A DNA stretch of 14,734 nt, taken from Mxb001 sp044360385 (GTDB lineage: Bacteria; Actinomycetota; Actinomycetes; S36-B12). Every line of letters begins with the position of its first letter. Within the stretch, counting starts at the first letter, position 1. The stretch covers positions 1 to 14,734 of the forward strand of contig JBIKKK010000038.1 of assembly GCA_044360385.1 (NCBI GenBank), in the 5' to 3' direction. Shown one piece after another: positions 7,276 through 13,508 of the stretch. The notes below the pieces were generated by a model that was not told the origin of the DNA, searched no databases, and was given only the letters and a program-made list of their open reading frames with translations. Position numbers and translations under genes: made by a program.

Positions 7276-7872
7276 CTACTTCAGCAGACCGGCCTTGCGC
7301 AGGCCCGCCCAGGTGAGAGGCAGCAGGCCAGCGGCGAACGCGATCTTGACAACGTCTCCGATGAGGAAGGGTGCAACACCGAGCTGCAGGGCGGTGGTCC
7401 ATGTCGCGTCGATGGCGTACTTCAGCCAGGTCACGCCGACGGCGTAGATCACGAGGTTGCCCAGGACCATCAGGCCAGCCGTGCGCCACACGGTCAGGGT
7501 GGCACCGTGCTCGGCGACGCGGCCCACGATGCCCGCCGCGGCGATGAAGCCGAGGATGTAGCCGAAGCTGGCCATGGCGAAGCCCGAGGAGCCCTCGGCG
7601 AACCACGGCACTCCTGCGATGCCGGCGACGGCGTAGAGCGACATGGCCATGACGCCACGCAGCGACCCCAGTGCTGCCCCAGCGAGGAGCACGGCGAAGG
7701 TCTGCAGAGTCAGGGGCACCGGGGTAAAGGGCAGCGGGATTGCCACCTGGGCCGCGAGGCCCACGAAGGCCGCTCCGCCGAGGACCAGGATCGCCTGGCG
7801 GGCCAGGGACTGGGCGCCTTCGGCGCGGTCGGTCCAGACGTCGGCGAGGACGGCGGGCTGGGCGACGGCCAT
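7276..7872 (-). CDS. bioY: BioY biotin transporter, substrate-binding (S) component of an ECF transporter
   Basis: This is a 198-residue, strongly hydrophobic membrane protein with about six predicted spans (the first near residues 27-47). The BioY core PFTPVPLTLQTFAVLLAGAA and the following LGSLRGVMAMSLYAVAGIAGVPWF are family hallmarks, and FGYILGFIAAAGIVGRVAE continues the match. BioY binds biotin with high affinity and works alone or with the ECF ATPase/T subunits (BioM, BioN), which are not in this window. The ATG is preceded by GGAGGT (7878-7883 on the complement) at five bases. Its position between a biotin-containing carboxylase operon and an acyl-CoA carboxyltransferase gene fits a supply role. 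It is transcribed toward the hydratase gene with only 4 bp between the stops, and I see no convincing terminator there. Confidence 0.93.
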   Translation of the reverse strand: MAVAQPAVLADVWTDRAEGAQSLARQAILVLGGAAFVGLAAQVAIPLPFTPVPLTLQTFAVLLAGAALGSLRGVMAMSLYAVAGIAGVPWFAEGSSGFAMASFGYILGFIAAAGIVGRVAEHGATLTVWRTAGLMVLGNLVIYAVGVTWLKYAIDATWTTALQLGVAPFLIGDVVKIAFAAGLLPLTWAGLRKAGLLK

Positions 7873-7949
7873 GGGTTACCTCCGGTCGTGTGGTGCGCTA
7901 CGGCGTGTCGTGACCCTATCCAATACGCGCATCGGCGTACGAGACGGTC

Positions 7950-7964
7950 TAGGGTGAAGTCACC
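7950..7964. promoter_or_regulatory. Short dyad in the bioY/DUF3145 spacer, possible operator
   Basis: GGTGA-AG-TCACC (7953-7964) is a perfect 5+5 bp inverted repeat in the bioY upstream region. It overlaps TAGGGT (7950-7955), which is itself the reverse complement of ACCCTA at 7913-7918. GTGAAG also occurs twice (7954-7959 and 7965-7970). These are short and could be chance. I could not identify a convincing sigma-70 promoter on either strand here, nor a known biotin-regulator box. Confidence 0.25.
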
Positions 7965-7975
7965 GTGAAGGGCTG

Positions 7976-8056
7976 AGGCCCGGCGGGTCGGCCAAGCCGC
8001 CCCTGTCGGGCAGGCCCGGCGGGTCGGCCAAGCCGCCCCTGTCGGGCAGGCCCGGC
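7976..8056. repeat. Two identical 36 bp tandem repeats (plus 9 bp of a third), each an imperfect stem-loop
   Basis: Unit 1 is 7976-8011 and unit 2 is 8012-8047, with no mismatch. 8048-8056 repeats the first nine bases before the sequence diverges. Within each unit GCCCG (7978-7982) pairs with CGGGC (8007-8011), GGG pairs with CCC, and the inner CGGC-CAA-GCCG forms a tight hairpin, so nearly the whole unit folds. The element sits between the divergent bioY and DUF3145 genes, upstream of both starts. The 36 bp period keeps any reading frame open, but no credible gene runs through it. It could be a REP-like repeat, a protein-binding array or a recent slippage duplication. Confidence 0.85.
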
Positions 8057-8061
8057 TCCGG

Positions 8062-8098
8062 GTGAGGACGCAGGGGAAGGCGAACCTCACGAAGGAGG
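8062..8098 (+). promoter_or_regulatory. DUF3145 leader with strong ribosome site and two competing short stems
   Basis: AAGGAGG (8092-8098) lies seven bases before ATG 8106 and fixes the start. CCTCAC (8085-8090) can pair either with upstream GTGAGG (8062-8067) or, through CCTC, with the GAGG of the ribosome site (8095-8098). The two pairings are mutually exclusive, as in simple translational switches. The stems are only 6 and 4 bp, so this is only a possibility. Confidence 0.25.
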
Positions 8099-8105
8099 CC
8101 ACGGC

Positions 8106-8669
8106 ATGTCCACGATGCCACCATCACGGTCGGCGACGCATCCGTCGATGCTGCCGCCGACTCTGCCCCATGCTGGCCGCGCTCGCGGCGTCGTCTTCTT
8201 GCACGCCGTGCCTCGAGCACTGTGCCCCCACGTCGAGTGGGCCTTGAGTTCCATCGTCGACGCCGAGATCCGCCTGGACTGGCAGCCGCAGCAGGTCTCG
8301 CCTCCGCTGCTGCGTGCGGAGCTGCCCTGGGCGGGACGCCCCGGTCTTGGCTCTCGCTTCATGAGCGCGCTCAAGGCGATCCCCGATCTCGTCGCCGAGG
8401 TCACCGAGGATCCGTCACCGGGTCGTGAGGGGGAGCGCTACGCGCTGACGCCGACGCTCGGCCTGCACCGCGCCATCATCGGCGTCCACGGCGACATCCT
8501 CGTGTCCGAGGACCGTCTGCGCGCCGCCGTCGCCGGTGCCGAGGCAACGGGCGCGCAGCTCAAGGATGGGATCGCCTATCTCCTCGGCACCGCCTGGGAC
8601 GCCGAGCTGGAGCCTTACCGAGCGGCGGGCGAGGACACTCCCGTGCGCGTGCTCCACCACGTGGTCTGA
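8106..8669 (+). CDS. DUF3145 family protein, function unknown
   Basis: This 187-residue protein of the actinobacterial DUF3145 family has no known biochemical role. Recognisable conserved stretches are ARGVVFLHAVPRALCPHVEW (about residues 26-45), the LDWQPQQVSPPLLRAELPW region, EVTEDPSPGREGERY, TPTLGLHRAIIGVHGDILV and the C-terminal AWDAELEPYR with an LHHVV ending. The first 25 or so residues are poorly ordered, proline- and serine-rich, and probably variable. There is no signal peptide or membrane span, so it is presumably cytosolic. The start is set by AAGGAGG at seven bases. From memory, DUF3145 genes lie near the fabD-fabH-acpP-fabF cluster in streptomycetes as well, which would suggest a lipid-related job; here it is separated from accD by one converging gene. 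Confidence 0.88.
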   Translation: MSTMPPSRSATHPSMLPPTLPHAGRARGVVFLHAVPRALCPHVEWALSSIVDAEIRLDWQPQQVSPPLLRAELPWAGRPGLGSRFMSALKAIPDLVAEVTEDPSPGREGERYALTPTLGLHRAIIGVHGDILVSEDRLRAAVAGAEATGAQLKDGIAYLLGTAWDAELEPYRAAGEDTPVRVLHHVV

Positions 8670-8678
8670 GCAAGTGTG

Positions 8679-9557
8679 CTAGGCGAGGGCCTCGCGCATG
8701 GCGGCGATGTGCGCAGGGGTCGAACCGCAGCACGCACCGATGACCGTGAACCCGAGATCGCGCATCTCCACGGCGTAGCCCGCCATCTCCTCAGGGGTGC
8801 CATCGAAGACGAAGGTGTCGCCCTGGAGCTTGGGCAGGCCCGCATTGGACTGCACCATGAGGCGCACGCGGCCCGCACCTGCCTCGGCCAGCTGGGCAGC
8901 GATGATCCGCATCTCGTCGAGGCCACGGCCGCAGTTAGCGCCGATGACGTCGACGCCCATCTCGGACATAGCCTGCACGGCCATAGCGGGAGAGACACCC
9001 ATCATCGTGCGGAGGTTGGTGTCGAAGCTGAGGGTGGCGAAGACGGGCAGGCCCGGTGCCTCCTTGCGTGCGGCAGTCACGGCAGCCTCGACCTCAGACA
9101 GGTCGCTCATCGTCTCGATGAGGATGCCATCGACGCCGCCAGCGACCAGGCCGCGGATCTGCTCGCCGAACATCTCCGCCGCGGAATCGATGGTGAGATC
9201 GCCCATGGGCTCCATGAGTTCGCCGGATGGTCCGATGTCGCCGAGGACAAAGGTCACGGGATGCCGATCCGCGACGCGGCGCGCGAGCTCAGCCGCGGCC
9301 TGGTTCAGCTCCTCGACGCGATCCTCGAGTCCGTGCATCTGCAGTCGCGCACGGGTGCCGCCGAAGGTGTTGGTCGTGATCAGGCGCGAGCCGGCCGCGG
9401 CGTAGCCCTCAAGCACTCCCTCGACGACGTCGATGCGCTCGACATTCCACAACTCGGGAGCGCCGCCCTCGTCATTGCCAAGGTCCTGCAGCATCGTGCC
9501 CATGGCGCCGTCGCCGAGCAGGGGACCGTCATCCAGGGCATCAAGGAGTGCGCTCAT
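8679..9557 (-). CDS. Homocysteine S-methyltransferase family protein (MetH N-domain-like, stand-alone)
   Basis: This 292-residue barrel enzyme of the homocysteine S-methyltransferase family presumably moves a methyl (or related) group to the thiol of homocysteine. The opening DGAMGTMLQ and the TTNTFGGTRARL motif match the family. The three zinc cysteines are present: C209 in GANCGRG and C276-C277 in GACCGST. NAGLPKLQGDTFVFDGTPEEM resembles the first domain of cobalamin-dependent methionine synthase, but the folate- and B12-binding domains are absent and no corrinoid protein gene is nearby. The methyl donor is therefore unknown; S-methylmethionine, a betaine or a separate corrinoid protein are options. 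The start ATG has no clear Shine-Dalgarno sequence. The gene lies 40 bp after accD on the same strand, with a hairpin between them, and its stop is 9 bp from the DUF3145 stop. Confidence 0.85.
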   Translation of the reverse strand: MSALLDALDDGPLLGDGAMGTMLQDLGNDEGGAPELWNVERIDVVEGVLEGYAAAGSRLITTNTFGGTRARLQMHGLEDRVEELNQAAAELARRVADRHPVTFVLGDIGPSGELMEPMGDLTIDSAAEMFGEQIRGLVAGGVDGILIETMSDLSEVEAAVTAARKEAPGLPVFATLSFDTNLRTMMGVSPAMAVQAMSEMGVDVIGANCGRGLDEMRIIAAQLAEAGAGRVRLMVQSNAGLPKLQGDTFVFDGTPEEMAGYAVEMRDLGFTVIGACCGSTPAHIAAMREALA

Positions 9558-9577
9558 AGCGGTATCTCATCACAGCC

Positions 9578-9594
9578 ATCGCCGTGACGGCGAT
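9578..9594 (-). terminator. Perfect hairpin just after accD, possible terminator or attenuator
   Basis: ATCGCCG-TCA-CGGCGAT, read on the - strand, is a perfect 7 bp stem with a 3-base loop. It starts three bases after the accD TAG. No U-run follows, but actinobacterial terminators often lack one. It ends only 20 bases before the methyltransferase ATG, so it may set how much of the fab-accD transcript reads into that gene. A protein-binding site or mRNA-stabilising stem is equally possible. Confidence 0.45.
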
Positions 9595-9597
9595 TCC

Positions 9598-11001
9598 CTA
9601 CAGCGGGATGTTGCCGTGCGCCCCGCGCACGCCGGGTGTGTCGAGCAGGGCACGCGCGACAGTGGTGCGCGTGCGATCCGGCTCAACAACCTCATCCACC
9701 ACACCCATCTCAACGGCACGCGCGATGCCGCCGGAGATGATGTCGTGCTCCGCGGCGAGCTCAAGTTCTAGCTGGGCCCGTGCTTCTTCATCGGTGGCCT
9801 CGGCGAGGCGCCGCCGATGAAGCACCCGGACCGCGGCCACGGAGCCCATCACCGCGACCTCGGCACCGGGCCAGGCGTAGACGCGGGTCGCGCCCAGGGA
9901 GGCGGAGTTCATGGCGACGAAGGCGCCGCCGTATGCCTTGCGGGTGACGACCGTGACACGGGGCACGACGCACTCCGCGAAGGCATGCAGGAGCTTGGCT
10001 CCGCGACGCACGACGCCGTCCCACTCCTGGCCTACGCCGGGCAGATAGCCCGGTACGTCGACGAGCACGACGAGGGGCACGGCGAAGGCATCGCACATGC
10101 GCACGAAGCGGGCGGCCTTCTCGGCGCTGGTGGAATCGAGGCAGCCGCCGAGGCGGAGCGGGTTGTTGGCCACGATGCCCACGGTGCGTCCGCCGAGGCG
10201 ACCGAGGGCAACGACGACGTTGGGAGCCCAGCGCGCGTGGAGTTCGACCATGGAGCCCTCGTCGAGGAATCGCTCGACCAGCGGATGCACGTCGTAGGCG
10301 CGCTTCGATGATTCGGGCAGCAGGTCACCGAGGTCGGGGTCGTCGATGGCTGCGATGTCGAGCGAGCCCTGGCGGCCGAGGAGATGAGCGAGGCGGCGTC
10401 CTTCCTCGAGGGCCTCGGCCTCCGTCTCCGAGACCAGGTGCACCACGCCACTGCGGCGCCCGTGCGGGTCGGGACCGCCGAGGCGCTCCATGTCTACCTG
10501 CTCGCCCGTGACGGAACGGATCACCTCGGGCCCCGTCACGAAGATCCGCCCCTCCGGACCGAGGATGACGATGTCGGTCAGGGCCGGGCCGTACGCCGCC
10601 CCGCCGGCAGCCGGGCCGAGAACGATGGAGATCTGGGGAACCTTGCCGGAGATGCGTGTCATGGCGGCGAAGACGCGGCCGACGCCGTCAAGGCTCGCGA
10701 CGCCCTCCCGCAGGCGTGCGCCGCCCGAGTGCCAGATGCCGACGACCGGGCAGGAGTCGGCGAAGGCGCGGTCGTACGCGGTGATGATGGCGCGGCACCC
10801 CTCGGCTCCCATGGCACCGCCCTGGACGGTGGGATCCGTGCAGAAGGCCACGACCTCGGCGCCGTGGACAGAGCCCACGCCGACGAGCACTCCACGGTCA
10901 TCCTCGGGCGTGATGGGACGGAAGGTGCCCGGGTCGAAGAATGCTTCGAGCCGCACGCGCGGCGACCGCGGATCGACTCCTGAGCTGGCGGGGTCGGCCA
11001 T
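9598..11001 (-). CDS. accD: Acyl-CoA carboxylase carboxyltransferase (beta) subunit, AccD6-like, for malonyl-CoA synthesis
   Basis: This 467-residue carboxyltransferase has two crotonase-like halves: SGGARLREGVASL and GPAAGGAAYGPAL in the first, VDVPGYLPGVGQEWDGVVRRGAKLL and TRKAYGGAFVAMNS in the second. There is no zinc-finger N terminus, so it is the actinobacterial acyl-CoA type rather than E. coli AccD. At the site where propionyl-CoA carboxylases have Asp after GGAY, it has V362, which fits an acetyl-CoA-preferring enzyme. Placement at the end of fabD-fabH-acpP-fabF resembles the fabD-acpM-kasA-kasB-accD6 operon of mycobacteria. No biotin carboxylase/carrier gene is beside it, so its alpha subunit must be encoded elsewhere or be the one at 2450-4360. 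I chose ATG 11001, overlapping the fabF stop by one base; GTG 11004 is an equal alternative. Confidence 0.9.
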   Translation of the reverse strand: MADPASSGVDPRSPRVRLEAFFDPGTFRPITPEDDRGVLVGVGSVHGAEVVAFCTDPTVQGGAMGAEGCRAIITAYDRAFADSCPVVGIWHSGGARLREGVASLDGVGRVFAAMTRISGKVPQISIVLGPAAGGAAYGPALTDIVILGPEGRIFVTGPEVIRSVTGEQVDMERLGGPDPHGRRSGVVHLVSETEAEALEEGRRLAHLLGRQGSLDIAAIDDPDLGDLLPESSKRAYDVHPLVERFLDEGSMVELHARWAPNVVVALGRLGGRTVGIVANNPLRLGGCLDSTSAEKAARFVRMCDAFAVPLVVLVDVPGYLPGVGQEWDGVVRRGAKLLHAFAECVVPRVTVVTRKAYGGAFVAMNSASLGATRVYAWPGAEVAVMGSVAAVRVLHRRRLAEATDEEARAQLELELAAEHDIISGGIARAVEMGVVDEVVEPDRTRTTVARALLDTPGVRGAHGNIPL

Positions 11002-12215
11002 CACACGGTCCGGAAGGCGATGGCGACATCGTGCCCGCCGAAGCCGAAGGAGTTGTTGAGCGCGAGGAGATCTCCAGCAGGGAGCTCGCGAGGAGCCCCG
11101 CGAACGACGTCGATGTCGACCTCCGGATCCTGATCGTGCAGATTGAGCGTCGCTGGCACGAGCCTGTGGTGCAGGGCGAGGACGGTGTAGATCCCCTCGA
11201 CGGCACCGGCAGCGCCAAGCATGTGCCCGGTCATGGACTTGGTCCCGGTCACGAGCGGCCGGGCTTTGCCCATGGCAGAGCGGATCGCGACAGCCTCGGC
11301 GATGTCGCCCTGGGGCGTGGAGGTCGCGTGGGCGTTGATGTGCGCGACATCATCCGGCGACGCATCCGCCTGCTCGAGTGCCGCGAGGATGGCCCTCATC
11401 GCACCCTTGCCCTCGGGATCGGGCTGGGCGATGTGGTGGGCGTCAGCCGTCATGCCTGCGCCGACGACGTAGGCGTAGATGCGTGCCCCGCGAGCCTTGG
11501 CGTGCTCCTCGGACTCGAGCACCAGGACACCGGCACCCTCGCCCATGACGAAGCCGTCGCGCCCGACGTCGTAGGGGCGTGAGGCTCCCTGGGGATCGTC
11601 GTTGCGCGTGGAGAGTGCTCTCATGGCAGCGAAGCCCGCCATCGTGAGCTGGTGGATGGGCGTCTCAGTGCCGCCTGCGAGCACGACGTCGGCGCGACCG
11701 TCCACGATCATGCGCGCGGCGACACCGATCGCTTCGGCACCCGACGCGCAGGCGCTCACCGGCGCGTGGACCCCGGCGGCAGCGTGGAACTCAAGGCCTA
11801 CCGCGGCCGCAGGACCGCTCGGCATGAGCATCGGCACGGTGTGCGGGGAGATGCGCGAGGGCCCACGTTCCTTGAGGGTGTCGTAGGCATTGAGCAGGGT
11901 GAGGAAGCCGCCGATGCCCGAGCCGATGACCGTGCCCATGCGCAGCGGGTCCACCTCGGGGCTGCCGGCATCGGCCCACGCCTCGCGCGCGGCGACGAGG
12001 GCCACCTGCTGGGATCTGTCGAGTTTGCGCGCCTCGACGCGATCCAGAGGTGGCTCCTCGGCGAGGACGCCGGCGAAATGGACCGTCATCTCGTCCACCC
12101 ACGGCTCGGTGAGCGTCTTGATGCCGGAGCGACCTTCGATGAGTGCGGACCAGTTGCTGGCCACGTCACCGCCGAGCGGTGTCGTGGCCCCCAGCCCCGT
12201 GACGGCGATGCGCAT
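11001..12215 (-). CDS. fabF: Beta-ketoacyl-ACP synthase II
   Basis: This 404-residue condensing enzyme of FAS II extends acyl-ACP with malonyl-ACP. The Cys-His-His triad is complete: C156 in VSACASGAEA, H296 in NAHATSTPQGD and H331 in KSMTGHMLGAAGA, with K326 just before the last. The GFVMGEGAGVLVLE stretch and the terminal NNSFGFGGHDVAIAFRTV are typical of FabF. The length is slightly below the usual 410-420. The ATG lies three bases after the acpP stop, and its own stop overlaps the accD start, so translation is probably coupled along the operon. Nothing is missing or unusual, and I regard this as a housekeeping elongation synthase rather than part of a polyketide system, because the other genes are single-copy FAS II components. 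Confidence 0.95.
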   Translation of the reverse strand: MRIAVTGLGATTPLGGDVASNWSALIEGRSGIKTLTEPWVDEMTVHFAGVLAEEPPLDRVEARKLDRSQQVALVAAREAWADAGSPEVDPLRMGTVIGSGIGGFLTLLNAYDTLKERGPSRISPHTVPMLMPSGPAAAVGLEFHAAAGVHAPVSACASGAEAIGVAARMIVDGRADVVLAGGTETPIHQLTMAGFAAMRALSTRNDDPQGASRPYDVGRDGFVMGEGAGVLVLESEEHAKARGARIYAYVVGAGMTADAHHIAQPDPEGKGAMRAILAALEQADASPDDVAHINAHATSTPQGDIAEAVAIRSAMGKARPLVTGTKSMTGHMLGAAGAVEGIYTVLALHHRLVPATLNLHDQDPEVDIDVVRGAPRELPAGDLLALNNSFGFGGHDVAIAFRTV

Positions 12216-12218
12216 CGG

Positions 12219-12458
12219 TCAGGCGGTCGACTTCTCGATGTAGGCGACGGCGTCGCCGACGGTGCGGAGGTTCTTGACCTCGCTGTCGGGGATCTTCACG
12301 CCCCACTTGTCCTCTGCAGCCATGACTACCTCGACCATGGAGAGCGAGTCGATGTCGAGATCGTCGATGAAGGACTTGTCAGGCTGGATATCGGCGACCG
12401 GGACTCCGGCGACCTCGTTGACGATGACGGCGAGGCCGTCGAGGATCTCCTGGCTCAT
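12219..12458 (-). CDS. acpP: Acyl carrier protein
   Basis: This 79-residue acidic helical protein carries the growing acyl chain on 4'-phosphopantetheine attached to S38 in the motif DLDIDSLSMVEVVMAAED. The DSL signature and the acidic helix that follows match actinobacterial FAS II carriers. The ATG is preceded by GGAAAGGAAG, a good ribosome site, as expected for a highly expressed protein. It sits 45 bp downstream of fabH and 3 bp upstream of fabF. That 45 bp gap, the largest in the operon within this window, contains the ribosome site and no obvious terminator or promoter. Confidence 0.97.
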   Translation of the reverse strand: MSQEILDGLAVIVNEVAGVPVADIQPDKSFIDDLDIDSLSMVEVVMAAEDKWGVKIPDSEVKNLRTVGDAVAYIEKSTA

Positions 12459-12503
12459 GCTGCTTCCTTTCCGGTGGGTGTGCGAAGAGTGCGTGGGTCC
12501 ACG

Positions 12504-13508
12504 CTAGGGCAGGGTCACGACCTGGGCCGCATAGGCCAGGCCGGCTCCGAATCCGATGAGGAGGGCAGTGCCCCCGTGGGGGACCTCACCGGTGGAGAGC
12601 ATGCGGTCCATCGCGATGGGAATGGACGCTGCCGAGGTGTTGCCGGTCGTCTCGATGTCGCGGGCGACGGGCACGTGCTCGGGCAGTTTGAGGGCGCGGA
12701 TCATCGCGTCCGTGATTCGCATGTTGGCCTGATGGGGGATGAAGGCATCGAGGTCCTCGGCGGTCACGCCCGCCCGCGCGAGCGCCTCCTGCGCCTTGGC
12801 CGACCCATTGGACACCGCCCAGCGGAAGACCTGCTGGCCCTGCATCGAGAGAGTGGGGAAGCGCGGGCCGCCGTTGTCGCGGTAGTCGATGAGCGACTGG
12901 GTCATGCAGATGGCATCGTGCTGCGAGCCGTCGGATCCCCACACGACGGGCCCAATAGCGGGCTCATCGGACGGACCTACGACGACCGCTCCAGCGCCAT
13001 CGGCGAAGATGAAGGCGGTGGAGCGGTCATCCAGGTCGATCCAGTCGGTGAGTTTCTCGACACCCACCACGACGACGTACTCTGCGCTGCCACCGCGCAC
13101 CATGTCCTGCGCCATGGCGAGGCCGTAGCAGAAGCCTGCGCACGCTGAACTGATGTCCGTGGCCGCGGCATTGACGGCACCGAGGCGGTAGGCGACCTCC
13201 GATGCGGCCGACGGTGTCTGGTAGGGGTGGGTCACCGTCGCCACCATGACGAAGCCAACCTGGTCGGGAGTGATGCCCGCTGACGCGAGGGCCTTCTCCG
13301 CGGCGTAGACCGCGAGGTCGACGACCGTCTCGTCTGGCGCGGCGTAGCGTCGCTCCGCGATGCCGGAGCGCTCACGGATCCACTCGTCCGTCGAGTCGAT
13401 CCGCTCGCACACCTCCGCATTGGTGACGACACGCTCGGGGCGGTAACTGCCGACGGAGAGGATGCGCGCATACGGCGCTCCTGTCGGGCCTTGGATTCGC
13501 GCGGTCAT
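12504..13508 (-). CDS. fabH: Beta-ketoacyl-ACP synthase III
   Basis: This 334-residue enzyme starts fatty-acid synthesis by condensing a short acyl-CoA with malonyl-ACP. The catalytic triad is C123 (SSACAGFCYG), H259 (IPHQANMRI) and N290 (ETTGNTSAAS). The N terminus has STDEWIRERSGIAERRY, and the protein ends in GAGLAYAAQVV, as usual. In actinomycetes such enzymes often accept branched starters (isobutyryl-, isovaleryl-, 2-methylbutyryl-CoA), the same compounds the left-hand operon would oxidise; whether this one does cannot be read from the sequence. The ATG at 13508 overlaps the fabD stop (ATGA) and has GAGGAGG upstream. The open frame extends 27 codons further, but only inside fabD and without a comparable site. 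Confidence 0.95.
   Translation of the reverse strand: MTARIQGPTGAPYARILSVGSYRPERVVTNAEVCERIDSTDEWIRERSGIAERRYAAPDETVVDLAVYAAEKALASAGITPDQVGFVMVATVTHPYQTPSAASEVAYRLGAVNAAATDISSACAGFCYGLAMAQDMVRGGSAEYVVVVGVEKLTDWIDLDDRSTAFIFADGAGAVVVGPSDEPAIGPVVWGSDGSQHDAICMTQSLIDYRDNGGPRFPTLSMQGQQVFRWAVSNGSAKAQEALARAGVTAEDLDAFIPHQANMRITDAMIRALKLPEHVPVARDIETTGNTSAASIPIAMDRMLSTGEVPHGGTALLIGFGAGLAYAAQVVTLP

Noticed and set aside
7261..7287. CTGCT...AGCAG with inner CCC/GGG across the hydratase/bioY stops as a bidirectional terminator
   Set aside because: The short broken stem lies mostly inside coding sequence, with no U-tract. It cannot be distinguished from chance.
7710..8220. Reverse-strand open frames across the tandem repeats, giving 12-residue repeated peptides (GLPDRGGLADPP-like)
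   Set aside because: They overlap bioY or DUF3145, both of which have clear family matches and good ribosome sites. The repeats stay open only because 36 is a multiple of three, and nothing else in these frames looks like protein.
8656..8665. Perfect 10 bp palindrome ACCACGTGGT near the end of DUF3145
   Set aside because: It is formed by the codons for the conserved C-terminal HHVV, so coding constraint explains it.
8669..8680. AGCA-AGTG-TGCT between the converging DUF3145 and methyltransferase stops as a terminator
   Set aside because: The stem is only 4 bp with no T-run on either strand, too weak to call.
9558..9580. Nine-codon leader ORF (ATG in the GTGATGAG stretch) overlapping the methyltransferase start
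   Set aside because: There is no ribosome site and no meaningful peptide; a chance ATG is the simpler reading.
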